Assembly (NCBI RefSeq): GCF_032118995.1 | Contig: NC_092660.1 | Span: 821,501 to 885,500, forward strand | Reading direction: 5' to 3' | Source: Asterias amurensis | Taxonomy: Eukaryota > Echinodermata > Asteroidea > Forcipulatida > Asteriidae | DNA length: 64,000 bases | In this document: in pieces, positions 23,601 through 33,500 of the stretch | Layout: each line of letters begins with the position of its first letter | Numbering within the stretch: position 1 is the stretch's first letter | The notes under the pieces: generated by a model | Database searches by the model: none | The model's input: only the letters and a program-made list of their open reading frames with translations | Told to the model about the DNA's origin: nothing | Made by a program: the position numbers and the translations under genes

Positions 23601-24607
23601 ACCATGTGTACATCTTGATTAGGTCAGCACTTAATAGTACCCAATAGACCTTATGCATTGACATCATCAAGCCATCATCTTAGAGGTAAAACAGTGACGT
23701 AATAATTGCAACGCACAGATGTGTACGTGTGGCGCACGGGATTAGCCAATAATCAACCTCCTTTTGACCTTTAAGTGAGGGTGCCCTACTCAAATAACAT
23801 CGCTTGCAAGAGGTCTATGAACATTTTTGACTTTTTTCCTAAGGGCCAAGTATCATACCCGTAGATTATGTTCTGTAATTTTTTAGACAAACAAATTTAC
23901 TCGAGACACCAATTGTGCCTTTTGAGCACACGTGTCATGTAGCGTTTTTGAACAAAGATTATGTAAAGCCGGTAACTTTAAATGTTTGAACTTTTTTGAC
24001 AGTGGTGTTTTGTTTTTTGACCAGGTACTAAGAGGTGAAACGTATGGTCGTTCATGCGACGTATGGAGTATTGGATGCTGTATGGTTGAGATGTCCACTG
24101 CCAATCCTCCATGGAATGCATCCGCAATCTCCAATCATCTTCAGCTCATTTTTAAGGTTAGGTTAACATCTCTCTTCAACATAGCATTTACATTGGCTAT
24201 AGGCTCATGACAAGATCAGCGTCCGAAACCAAGACACTCCACAGTTGTTCTGCAACAGTGTATTTTTGGACTTCTAGTGCATACAGTCACTCCTAACTGT
24301 TTCAGACGACAAACTTTTCATGTACATAGTTAATTAAGAATCAGAGTCGTGCCTGTCTGAAACGGGTATAAGATGCCGCGTGATTAACAAATTTAAAATC
24401 AATGATATAGTTCCACTGTGATGTGATTTTAATGAGTGATTGTTTCTTGTTGGATGACAGATTGCCAGTGCTGAAGGACCCCCTCCCGTACCAGAAGACC
24501 TGTCAGCCCCAACCAGAGATCTGTTACTTCGCTGCTTTGAGCACAAGCCTGTAAACCGAGAGAGCTCTGCTGATCTCCTCAAGCATGCTGTATTTACACG
24601 GCTCTAA
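5676..24607 (+). CDS. MAP3K1: MAP3K1 (MEKK1) kinase/E3 ligase, 19 coding exons
   Basis: Ser/Thr kinase that activates MAP2Ks upstream of JNK and ERK, with a RING-type ubiquitin ligase module (family knowledge). Coding exons: 5676-5905, 8009-8141, 8677-8823, 13610-13678, 14712-14924, 16423-16539, 17102-17271, 17753-17868, 18385-18614, 19079-19297, 19622-19743, 20208-20299, 20473-21467, 21777-21914, 22299-22461, 22922-23053, 23341-23483, 24025-24156, 24461-24607. All have GT/AG borders and keep phase; they total 3708 nt, 1235 aa (human about 1512). The N-terminus is basic and Ser/Pro-rich. SWIM finger CxCx5CxH is at C266, C268, C274, H276. RING cysteines run from C367/C370 to C412/C415. A helical region covers about 475-620, then a Ser/Thr/Pro-rich linker. 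The kinase starts near 967, with GTGAFSS loop at 974-980, K996, HRDLK at 1091-1095, DFG at 1112-1114 and SPE at 1141-1143. The first ATG of exon 1 was taken as start; untranslated exons are not resolved. Confidence 0.95.
6124..6247. repeat. Palindromic MITE-like element, GGCGCCACCACTTTTTCA family
   Basis: TCCGTATGGCGCCACCACTT at the left is mirrored by AAGTGGTGGCGCCATGCGGA at the right, with an AT-rich centre. Total about 124 bp, arms about 30 bp. In MAP3K1 intron 1. Confidence 0.8.
6423..6648. repeat. Foldback repeat, GGGCCCAATTTCATAGAGCT family
   Basis: Begins CAGGGCCCAATTTTATAGAG and ends with the complement, TCTATGAAATTGGGCCC. Arms of about 90 bp include a shared CCTTGATAAAAACAGGATTA block. 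Fragments of the same family appear near 55-100, 18040-18125, 24842-25010 and 31560-31712. A palindromic MITE-like element in MAP3K1 intron 1. Confidence 0.8.
8258..8573. repeat. MITE with GTTTCAGACAGGC termini, copy 1
   Basis: Left end CCCTTGTTTCAGACAGGCGC; right end a decayed complement, GCGCGCCTTTCCAAAACGGG. Interior similar to the elements at 24186 and 28349. About 316 bp, no coding capacity. In MAP3K1 intron 2. Confidence 0.7.
13255..13560. repeat. GGGCACC repeat family, two adjacent copies
   Basis: Two segments with TGCCCTTG...TCTAAGC(A/C)TACAGGCCTG lie just upstream of MAP3K1 exon 4. They create a long open frame (from 13170) that runs into the exon but is not coding. Confidence 0.55.
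16251..16312 (+). repeat. tRNA-like relic
   Basis: GGGCTAGATAGCTCATTTGA followed by TAGAGCGCCAGCAC (D-arm and A-box) and TCTGAATCCCGCTCT (B-box/acceptor). Too decayed for a working tRNA; head of a SINE or a pseudogene in MAP3K1 intron 5. Confidence 0.5.
17753..18614 (+). other. MAP3K1: MAP3K1 RING-finger exons 8 and 9
   Basis: These two exons encode the RING domain. Exon 8 (17753-17868) carries CPIC, the central CQDGC and HHHC. Exon 9 (18385-18614) opens with WASEC and carries the closing CPLC pair. The split falls inside the Trp codon just after HHHCVAI. All eight expected zinc ligands are visible, so the ligase module looks intact. The intron between the exons contains two degenerate copies of the second half of exon 8 (listed separately). 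Confidence 0.9.
17808..18041 (+). repeat. Tandem triplication of the 3' half of MAP3K1 exon 8
   Basis: The stretch from about 17808 (in exon 8) to just past its splice donor is repeated at about 17893 and 17980, giving three units of about 86 bp. All share the AGTCTTGTGGTGTGCCAAGA core and the TTCACCACCAC segment. Unit 1 is the functional exon end; units 2 and 3 are intronic. Unit 2 has lost the GTAAGT donor. Unit 3 runs directly into a GGGCCCAATTTCATAGAGCT-type repeat fragment at about 18040. The intronic copies differ from the exon at several positions and look non-functional. Confidence 0.8.
18800..18961 (+). repeat. 81-bp tandem duplication in MAP3K1 intron 9
   Basis: Two units beginning GCGATGAAATGTTCATAGCG at 18800 and 18881, both ending ATAGATACGTCAAAAAG. 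Confidence 0.9.
21515..21665 (-). repeat. GGGCACC repeat family copy in MAP3K1 intron 13
   Basis: Contains GGAACTTTGCAAAGGGCACC, then AAAAGCACAGGGCACCA twice, then GGCAATTGCTGTGGGTTATT. The same blocks recur at 22040-22175 in the next intron. Confidence 0.7.
22040..22175 (-). repeat. GGGCACC repeat family copy in MAP3K1 intron 14
   Basis: GCTTTGCAAAGGGCACCACA and AGCAATTGCTGTGGGTTATT nearly repeat the copy at 21515-21665, 520 bp away across exon 14. Confidence 0.7.
23522..23561. repeat. Perfect 19-bp hairpin
   Basis: AAATCAACCTGGAATGGTT is followed after two bases by its exact complement, 38 bp downstream of the MAP3K1 exon 17 donor. Confidence 0.9.
23630..23822. repeat. Foldback repeat, AATAGACC(T/C)CTTGCAAATGACATCA family
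   Basis: Starts CAATAGACCTTATGCATTGA and ends near CATCGCTTGCAAGAGGTCTA in inverted orientation. A fragment of the same family occurs at about 28211-28245. In MAP3K1 intron 17. Confidence 0.6.
24186..24372. repeat. MITE with GTTTCAGACAGGC termini, 5'-truncated copy
   Basis: Shares CATTGGCT...GGCTCATGACAAGATC and the right end GCCTGTCTGAAACGGGTATA with the full copy at 28349-28673; the left half is missing. In the last MAP3K1 intron. Confidence 0.7.
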
Positions 24608-24835
24608 ATGTATGGAGGCCAGGCTAGCTGCTGAAACAATGTTAAACTCGTTGCTTGATGGCCGTGGCCAGGATTCTAACCCTAACCCAGACAAAAATCT
24701 GTCTGAAGATGCCTGAATCTGTCTGAAATCTGAAGCATGTTGTATTCACACGGCTCTGAATGTATGGAGGCCAGGCTAGCTGCTTACACAAACTCATTGC
24801 TTGAAGGTCTTAGCCAGGATTCTAACCCTAAAATC
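24578..24835 (+). repeat. Duplication of MAP3K1 terminal exon end and proximal 3' UTR
   Basis: About 105 bp that includes the last MAP3K1 codons, the stop and the start of the 3' UTR (24578-24686) recurs at about 24732-24831, some 154 bp downstream. The shared core is CACGGCTCT(A/G)AATGTATGG followed by AGGCCAGGCTAGCTGCT. In the second copy the stop position reads TGA in place of TAA. It lies after the real stop, so the protein is unaffected. The linker between the copies contains short CTGTCTGAA repeats. Confidence 0.75.
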
Positions 24836-27560
24836 AACCACCAGGGCCCAAGTTCATAGAGTAAGCTAAGCGAAACAAAATGATGCTAACCAGAATAAGG
24901 TCACCATCCAAAATACCATGTCACATGTACAATTGATGACAGGTATCCTGTTCATAAGCAGGTATTTAAGCAGTATTTTCTGCTTCAGCATCTCTTTGAA
25001 AATGGGCATGGATAGAAATGGTAGCAAGATAATGCTAGGTGCCTTAATTTTTTATGTGTTTTTACAGATAGACCATTTTGTAGATCCCACTTGCCCAATT
25101 AAAATAAAACCAAGCTGAAAAGTTCTTACAAATTATCGGTGTCAGCAATACAGATAGTTCAGAAAAATCCTTTAACATTCAGTCATTTTAAGAATTTAAC
25201 TGGCAAGGTTTTCTGTTCAGTTGCAGAGTTATTTCAGAGCCCAGTTTATTTCAAGTTCACCAACAAACTCATTTCTAGTAACTTCTACATTTGGCTTCAA
25301 CAGTTTGTTTTACTTTGGGAGTTATCCACCACTTAACATGTACTCCAAACCAAGCAATGGTTCTTATCAAATGTCTTAAAGTATGAAAAAGTGAAAACTT
25401 TTGTTTTTAAAAAGATATGTACATTTGATAATGTAAACGTTTTAGTTTGAACGATTGTGTATTTGTGTATATTATAGGACAGGGTATGACAGAATGATAT
25501 GCTGTTTGGCCACACATTCTTGATCTGTCAGTGTCACATGTTATTATTTATAAATTTATGTTCCATTTTGCGTTTATTCAATCAGATTATTTTGCTCCAA
25601 ATATAAATCAAAAAAATTAATTGTAAACATTGGATAACAACTATATATTATACAAATAACCAAATGGGTGTTTTTAGACAAGATAAATAAACAATTTTAT
25701 TTGTGTATAATTTTGTGTACAAATCTCAGACGTATCCACCACAGGTAATACTTTGTTAACAACTCATTCATTTGTAAATGAACTATTACTTTCTAGTTTC
25801 TTTTATGTTTCCACTACGTATTCACTTTGCAACATCTACTTAATAACAATTGCAACCGTTTTTCTCTAAGTGACATGTTCATTTTTGAAACCATATTCAT
25901 TAACATTATCAGTATGTATGTGAATATCTGTCTCGTTGATATTTGCATTTTTTATACAATTGATAGAAATAAGTCCGTCCAAACTTCACCTCTTCAGATA
26001 TTTTTAAAATAACAAACACACTGTTTGTTGTGAATACTAACTGTGTTTGATGTAAATATAAGCAAGGGGCATCAAAAGCAAGGTACAACATTGGTAACTC
26101 TTCAAAAACAAAATGGTGGAATTCACTTGAGGTTTCACATCAAAAAGCCAACTTTTTAGTTTTAACGTTAGGGAAGAACACTTTCTGTTTGCAATGCACT
26201 GCAATTCCTGAAAAACATATTGAATTCTCAAGGTTTTTAGAAGCTCTGGGAAAAGTTAGGTTTTGGAAGTAAGTGCCAATGGCATACCTTGTCTTTATTT
26301 ATCAATGTACATTTGTACAACAAGTGTGTTTAACGAGTGTGTGTGTAGGGTAACTGATATGTAAGTAACTTCTACAGAAAGTGCCTTGAATCGGTCATTA
26401 AGAAAGGTTTGTAAAGTTAAGTAATATACTTTGAACAGTTGGCTCAAAGACTACAAGTCCACCCCCCCCCCCCCCTTAAAGTCAAAAGGTTATGAAAAAG
26501 TGTCTTATGGGTAATCATTTAGTACTATTGTTATTTTAGAAAACAAACAAACAAACATTATTTGAAAGTCTTCAAAATGTTGCAATTTTAATTGTAATTT
26601 TCTCTAGAGAGGGGTACATCAAAAAGTTAGTACTATTGTTATTTTAGAAAACAAACATTATTTGAAAGTCTTTTTCAAAATGTTGCAATTTTAATTGTAA
26701 TTTTCTCTAGAGAGGGGTACATCAAAAAGAAAAACTTCTTTTTCTTTTTTCAATTTTCTTGAAGTGAAGGTTTTTAAATTTATGATTTTAATACAATTAT
26801 GTTACATCACAGATGTGCTACATGTTGGGACCATTCACATATTTTTTGTTAACATAAAGGAAGTCATCCACATGAAAAAAGGACCAAGGATTGTGAAGAA
26901 AACGCAATAACTTTTATAAACAAGTGTTTTTACAGCCTGCCTAAAGATGAAAAGGACCAAGTTATGTGAAGTGTATTTTTGTAACGGAAGAAGTTTGTTT
27001 TTAATTTTGGAAACGAGTGATACAGTATTCTTATAAATGTACAGTATTGTAAGATAATTTTATTATAAAGTATTTCTTCAGTATTTCTTATGAAATAAAG
27101 ACCTTGATCCAATTTGATAAAAATTTGTTAAGGAGAAAGTGTTGGAAAATGGTCAGGTGACTTTAATGAGCATGTTTATGTACTTAACCTCTTGTGTCAG
27201 AGGTGGGGCACAAGACATACAAGGTTGCCACCTTAAGACAAGTTTTAAAAGTATTGGCTGATCCAAACACAAGTCCAGAGGTAGTTTAGAAAAGACAATG
27301 CTTATATACGAGGTGTATTATGTTTGTGTTATGTGAACTCATGTTGTTGTTTGGATCAAAAGAAGAAAAAAGCTGCAAAGAAGACCTCATTTGGTGAGAT
27401 TTCTATTTCAGGAAATGAACCTCATTTTCTACTTGTAAGTACAGTATATCATTTGAACTTGTATTAATACCAAGTTGTATCATGATTGTATATAGCCACA
27501 TGTGTACATATTTTTTCATCCATTTTATGTATGGTACAAACAATAAATACTGATTAATTT
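24608..27560 (+). other. Probable MAP3K1 3' UTR with alternative poly(A) signals
   Basis: No coding exon is visible in this AT-rich stretch. AATAAA hexamers at 25686-25691, 27094-27099 and 27542-27547 are candidate polyadenylation signals. The last sits in a sequence that looks like a typical animal 3' end (T-rich upstream, GT-rich downstream). A tandem duplication lies at 26521-26729 and a poly-C run near 26463. How far the transcript extends is inference; RNA evidence would be needed to choose among the sites. Confidence 0.45.
26521..26729 (+). repeat. Tandem duplication in MAP3K1 3' region
   Basis: Two units of about 105 bp beginning AGTACTATTGTTATTTTAGA at 26521 and 26629 and ending GAGAGGGGTACATCAAAAAG. 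Confidence 0.9.
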
Positions 27561-27759
27561 TATCAAATAAGCTTTAACTCATGGGTTTGTTCTGATTGAT
27601 CCTATGTTTTGTATTGCTTCCTTCCCACATCGGTCATTGTTAATTAATGCGGAAGACTTTTTTGATCAAGAAGTGAAGCAATATTTGCATTTGTGTTGTA
27701 CCACTGCACACATTATACGCATCAAGCAAAGGTTCAACTCTTGTCAAATTATGCACTAT

Positions 27760-28030
27760 GCACGGCGCATGTGTTGTTGTGTAACCATCACCAGCAGTGT
27801 GGGTTCGAGTCCCAGTCGAGACACCTGTGTGCTTAAAGCAAGACACTTAGCCATGATGCTTCGTCCTTCGAAAGGGACGTAAAGCCATTGGTCCCGTGTG
27901 TTGTGTAACGCTCATAAAAGAACCCGGTGCACTTGTCGAAAAGAGAAGGGGTTTGCCTTGTTGATCCTGGTTTGATTGGCAGCATATTGCGCCACACCAG
28001 AAAGATGTACACTGTGTGTAAAGGGAAATA
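27760..28030 (+). repeat. tRNA-derived SINE-like element
   Basis: Contains the B-box-like GTGGGTTCGAGTCCCAGTCG, then AAGCAAGACACTTAGCCATG and GAACCCGGTGCACTTGTCGA. The B-box and the AAGAC(A/G)CTT block are shared with 40935-41230 and 47040-47290. Confidence 0.65.
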
Positions 28031-28348
28031 CAGTAAATAGGAAGATTTATTTTGAAAGCAAACTTTTTCCGGAAAAACAGACCGAGTTAGTTTGGTACCC
28101 ATACTCGAGTGAGTACATGTGCATTGAGCCACACTAGGGTCCATTGGTTTCCATGCCCCCAAACCAATAGGGCTGTACACCGAGGTAGCGTAACCTCTAT
28201 ACAATGTAGTGTAATAGACCCCTTGCAAATGACATCACAGGCCCAAACAGCGCCCTCACTGAGGTCAATGAAGACCTTTCATTGGCTGAGAGATGGGCGT
28301 TGTGAACATTTTCATTGTTTAACCTAAGCAATGGCAGCCAATGCAAGA

Positions 28349-28673
28349 CGGCTATCACATCCGTTCAGACAGGCACGCCAGAGTCACGCCAACCAAATAA
28401 ATTAGGAGCGACTCTAGGTCGACCCAAATAATTTTGGTTTCACACAGGCAAACTTAACCTACTATTTACATTGGCTCGGCTCATGACAAGATCCTTGCTA
28501 AAACCAAGTCACTCCAGAGTCTTTCCGAACGACTGCAACAATCGATCTTTCGTTTTCTAGCAGGTCCAGTCGCTCCTAACTTTTTCAGGCGTCAATCTTT
28601 TCATGTACTTCCTTCAGAATTTGGTTTGGGGGTGACTATGGAGCGCCTGTCTGAAACGGGTGTAAGGTGAATT
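28349..28673. repeat. MITE with GTTTCAGACAGGC termini, copy 3
   Basis: Left end ATCCGTTCAGACAGGC and right end GCGCCTGTCTGAAACGGGTG are inverted repeats; about 325 bp with no open frame of note. Most complete copy of the family here. Confidence 0.75.
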
Positions 28674-29034
28674 GCACAAAATACAGATTTGACTCTACAT
28701 TCGACCGCTACAAAAATGACAGTTTGCATACTTTGATTTATTATTTCCATTGGAAACAAAGTTCATGTGTTCTCCACATTCTGTGACTTAATTAACAAAA
28801 AGCATTGTGAAACTTATTTAAATGATGCTTTATCAATGACATTCACTTTCCTGACTCATCTCAGCCAACGATGGATCAATTTCTCCAGTGATTGGTTTTA
28901 AAATTAATTCTCATTAGTATTCTTGAACAAATCATGTCAAACAAGATCGATGTATTATTAGATAATATTGTTATATACAAACAATTAAACAAAACTGTGA
29001 CCTTATTGACCAATCCTGGTCTGGTTTTTAAATT

Positions 29035-29185
29035 GAGGCAGGCCTGGAATTCCATGCAGACCATGGAGGCCTTTATGGCCTGCATTGCTCCTGGTCTTGG
29101 CCCTGGTGCCCCTTCAAAAGTTTTCTTTTGCCCTTTGCAAAATGAAAATGGCATTGCTCTCTTCAAAGATGAAACTCCATGACTG
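29035..29185 (+). repeat. GGGCACC repeat family copy
   Basis: GGCCTGGAATTCCATGCAGA, GGTCTTGGCCCTGGTGCCCC and TTTGCAAAATGAAAATGGC are the clearest left-hand blocks of the family. A poly-C/poly-A tract follows at about 29226-29250. Confidence 0.65.
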
Positions 29186-30547
29186 TAAGGCCACAATTCC
29201 TTGGAAATTAAGCTTCATTACCCCTGCACCCCCCCCCCCCCCCCAAAAAAAGTTATTATACCACCCATTATGTTATTAACAAATTTGATAAAATATTCAA
29301 ATAGGGTGTAGAGCCATCACAAAGTAAAAGTAATTAAATACATGTGACGATTTCTGATGTGATTAAAATTTTGTTATAAAAAAAACAAAAAAATAAGTAA
29401 GATTTGAAATTGTGCATAGTGTAGGAAGTAAGAAATGAAGTTTATGAGTAACATTAATGTGTTGTTAAAATCTCTTTTGGGATAAGTGTTGGGTCTGAGA
29501 AAAAAAGAGTTACACACCTTTGTTTCAACATCCTTGTGGTCCGACACCCTTAATGTGTTTGCCTAATCTTAACCCCGACCCTGGGGTGTATATCACTATC
29601 AGAACATAGGGGTTTCATTTCATTTATTCTGGTTGTGAAGCCGAGGACTCTCACAAAAGCGAATTGAATCACTAGTCAAGGACCCCATGGAGAGAAGACA
29701 ATGAAAGAAGTTGCAGTTTGAGATGTTGGAGGATAAGCCAGGAGAATTATTGTACAAGTTTTGTAAACCTTCAAAACATAAATTTTGTATATGCATGCAA
29801 TCTGTTATATTGTCTTGGTTGACGACGCCGGTCTGACGACGATCAGTCATCGGTAAAAGGCGCAACATCGACTGGTTCGAGACTTGGCTAGTCTATGAAT
29901 TGATCCAGATGCTTGTTTGATACAGATATCTCTTCTCCAGTTATTAATAATTGCAATATCGCTGTAAAGATAGTTGTTTGATTATGGGTACTGTGTGATT
30001 TCACAAAATCAAACAGAAAAGGCCTGTTGGAGTTTGTTAGGTTTTGCATCATGCCCCTTAGCAGATTGTTTTATTTTGTTTGATTGGGTACAGTTCCCAT
30101 TGCATGGTAGTATACGATGTTGGAATGTGTTGGTTAGGGATGGATTCTAGTAAACCATTTGGGAGTTTGAGTTATAATTAAAATTAAAATCAAATAATAA
30201 TTGCAATATCAGCGAAATCACATTAACAAAACGAACATTCCTCCCTCTATGGAAGACATAACCCAGCTTCTGCAAGTCGAGAGTAATGTCAGATTTGTTC
30301 CCCCTAAAATAGTCGGCTTTCATCTCATAGTTTCCTGAAGCAGAAACTAGTTTTATGAAATGCTAAAGCCCGGTTCATACTTCCTGCGAGTGCCCATGCG
30401 ATACAAGTTTTGATGCCAAAAATTTGCAACGAATAATTCACATCAGTTGACTTGTGCTTAACTCCTGCGAAACATTTGCTGCGAACGTACATACAAATTT
30501 GAATCGCATTCGCATTCGCAGGAAGTATGAACTGGGTTTATCTGGTG

Positions 30548-33500
30548 CTAATCAAAAAGTTCAAATGTTCTCAATGCATCTTCTTCTTTAGTCTCTAATG
30601 TCGCTATTGCACCGTCGTTGAAGACGAATGATGACCCACTGTCCATGACGAGGCATGCATCCCAACCACGGGATCGAACTCGGATTCTGTGTTGGAAAAA
30701 GTCACAATAATATAGAGGAATTAAAACATCCCTCTCTGAAAACACCCCTTCCACTCCGAAGTTCAAATTCTAAATGTATTAACCAACCTTTGTCCATGTT
30801 AAAGAAAAAGTATGTAACATTTTCCATCCTACAACACCAACCCAATGGGAAATGCATTTGTGTAGGAGAGTCAAATATAACTCAAAACCAAAAGCGTCGT
30901 GACTGGCCAGGCAAGGATTCAAACCCTGACCAGTCAATTGACAGAACTTGAAATACGGTACACTTTAATACTCGGTACACTTTAATACTCGGCACACACT
31001 TAAATACTCGATACACTTTAATACTCGGCACACACTTTAATACTTGGCACACACTTTAATACTCGGCACACTTTAATACTCGGTACACTTTAATACTCGG
31101 TACACTTTAATACTCCGCAACAATGCTACATAGCATGTGTTTACAAACAGGTAGCTTTATATGTTGTTTGAAGCTTTTCATGGTGTTGAAAAAAAAAAAA
31201 AAAAAAAAACTTGCGGGTACAACAATGTTTTAAATCTCGTTTGTGGGAGTGTTGGCTCTAAAGAACCGGTGTAGTCTTGATGTTTCAAACAGTCAGGAGA
31301 AAGCTTGACATGTATGTTCCCTTGTGTGTGTCTATACTTACTTCTTTGCAAAGCCTCTTGGCATCATGGCTTGGTAGATGCCATTAATGACCGGATCACG
31401 CACTGTATAGGAGAGGGTCGGATCGCTAGCATCAAAGACCAGTGAATTATTGAAGAGAGAGGCAACTCTCTCCTGGAGCACAGGACTGATTGGGATGTTG
31501 GCTCCCGTCTCTTGGTTAACTGTTTAAAAAAAAAACATTCAAGACATAGTACAAAACTGCTTCATATAGAGATGCTTTTAAGCATAAATAGGCAGAAACC
31601 AGTTACAGATAAAACATGTGGAATGATACTTTGGTTATCTTATTCTGGTAAGCAAAATTGTTTTGTTCTTAGCTACTTTTTGTGCTTAAGCAGCTCTATG
31701 CCATTGGGCCCTAATAATTATCAATTAAAAAGGAAAAGAATAAGAGATCATAAAATGTATTAAAACTATTAAATTACCAAACCTCAAGAGAAATAATTCA
31801 GTGCAGAATACTGCCAAAGTCAATGAAAGTGTATTTGTAAACCCAACGATAGTTGTTGCTTATTTCTTGATCTTTGACCCAGTCCCATATAATAGATCTT
31901 TTTTTCTCCCAGTCAGAGCAATGTAACCAAACCTCAGTTGGAAGGGCAAATAGTCTGGTTCCTTTTTTGTACTACGACTATTAGTATTCATTACTACTAT
32001 CAGATACAAGGAACATGACCAAGATGGTGGCATCGTAGTCCAAGAATAAATATAGGTATACAATTGGTGCCTTTACTTACATATTGCTAGTAGTTCTCTT
32101 ACACTCTGATGTGACAGCTTGTTAATGTTGAGGGACCTGGTGAAACAAACAACAAATACACTGATAACATGCCTCTTCACCATACCAATCTTTCAATTAA
32201 CACAGTTTGATTTTGTTCGTGGACGAAGGACTGAACTAGTAAACTTATTATGCTTTACATGGGATCAGGCATACTGATTAGGCAAGAGTGAATCTTTGGT
32301 TAGATGTGGTCTGTATGTCTTTAGAATGTCAAGTAAGGCCAACAGGCAACCTTGGTTTGTCTGGCTCAGAGTTCATGTTGTCTGGGCCATGTTGTCTGGG
32401 TCAGAGTTCATGTTGTCTAGGCCAGAGTTCATGTTATCTGGGTCATGTTGTCTGGGTCAGAGTTCATGTTGTCTGGGTCATGTTGTCTGGGTCAGAGTTC
32501 ATGTTGTCTAGGCCAGAGTTCATGTTATCTGGGTCATGTCGTTTGGGTCAGAGTTCATGTTGTCTGGGTCAGATTTAATGTAATCTGGGTCACTGTAGGG
32601 TTTTGTATCTTTATAGTTGCCCTACCATGATGTGGATCCGGTGCCTGTGCAGATTGTGATGCCTGAACTTTTCTGTCTCTCCATGGGTCCATCATCCACT
32701 GATATCTCATAATAAGAAACCCTGTATAAACAACAAGATTACAAGAAATGATGACAAACATTCTGCAGATTCAAAAAACTAGAACAGTAAAGTTGTGAAC
32801 ATTAAGACCAAAATAACTTACTCTGTGACAGTAAAAAACAAAAGTAGTCCCCTCGAAAGTAGTTAATAAGCCCTAGATAGTAGTTAATAAGCAGGATTTT
32901 TTTTTTTTCAGAAGCAAGTAGTCTTAGAGTGTCATGGACAAGCGGTTTATTGGAGCACCAAATTCCAGTTCTGGTGGTTTAGTCATCCGGGTATAAGCGC
33001 GGAATTCCCTGCTTCCGTAAGTGCAAATGCTTTGCTTACAGTAAGCAGAGTCATAAAACTAAGTTCAGGTTGGTTGAATGGTTGGACGGTGTGTTTATTG
33101 AAAACTACAGGATAGGAATAAAGTTACTCGAACAGGATTTGGAAAAAGGATAACAAAGTTTCCGGGAAACTTAAAATCTGGATGTCCAAATTGTTCACTT
33201 ACAATACATACATACATATAAATGAAAGATAAAGCAGGGTGTCCAAAAAACACCCTAACAGCCCTCTTGCTAGAACACTTTGACCAGTATCAACTGTTAT
33301 AAAAGTTTAGTTATATGGAAAACTACAGGATTGGACTAAAGTTACTCGACCCAAACCAAAATTGATGAAATCTTACGTTGATGACAGTGACTCCCCAATG
33401 AAGACCTCATTCAATGCTCTGATAGGAAGCACTCTAGGGACTGATTCAGCTTTCTCCAATCCATGTCTTAATCTATTCTCCAAGGTCCAATGCTTGTCTC

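Larger units (their letters stand above)
27561..30547. other. Intergenic region between MAP3K1 and NADK2
   Basis: The two genes converge here. Contents are a SINE (27760), a MITE (28349), a GGGCACC repeat (29035), a poly-C tract and unassigned AT-rich sequence. A TTTATT at 29623-29628 (AATAAA on minus) could serve NADK2. No coding exon supported. Confidence 0.5.

Noticed and set aside
27770-27850. A working tRNA gene
   Set aside because: Only the B-box-like part is good; no cloverleaf can be drawn, and the sequence recurs with SINE features elsewhere.
28892-29182. 96-codon open frame on plus and 106-codon on minus
   Set aside because: Overlaps a GGGCACC repeat copy; no splice context or homology.
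30957-31112. CRISPR-like array
   Set aside because: The units are directly adjacent with no unique spacers; it is a minisatellite in an animal intron.
32288-32630. Open frames rich in Leu-Ser-Gly-Ser-Glu-Phe repeats
   Set aside because: By-product of the minisatellite in NADK2 intron 5; all frames are partly open and no splice or start support.
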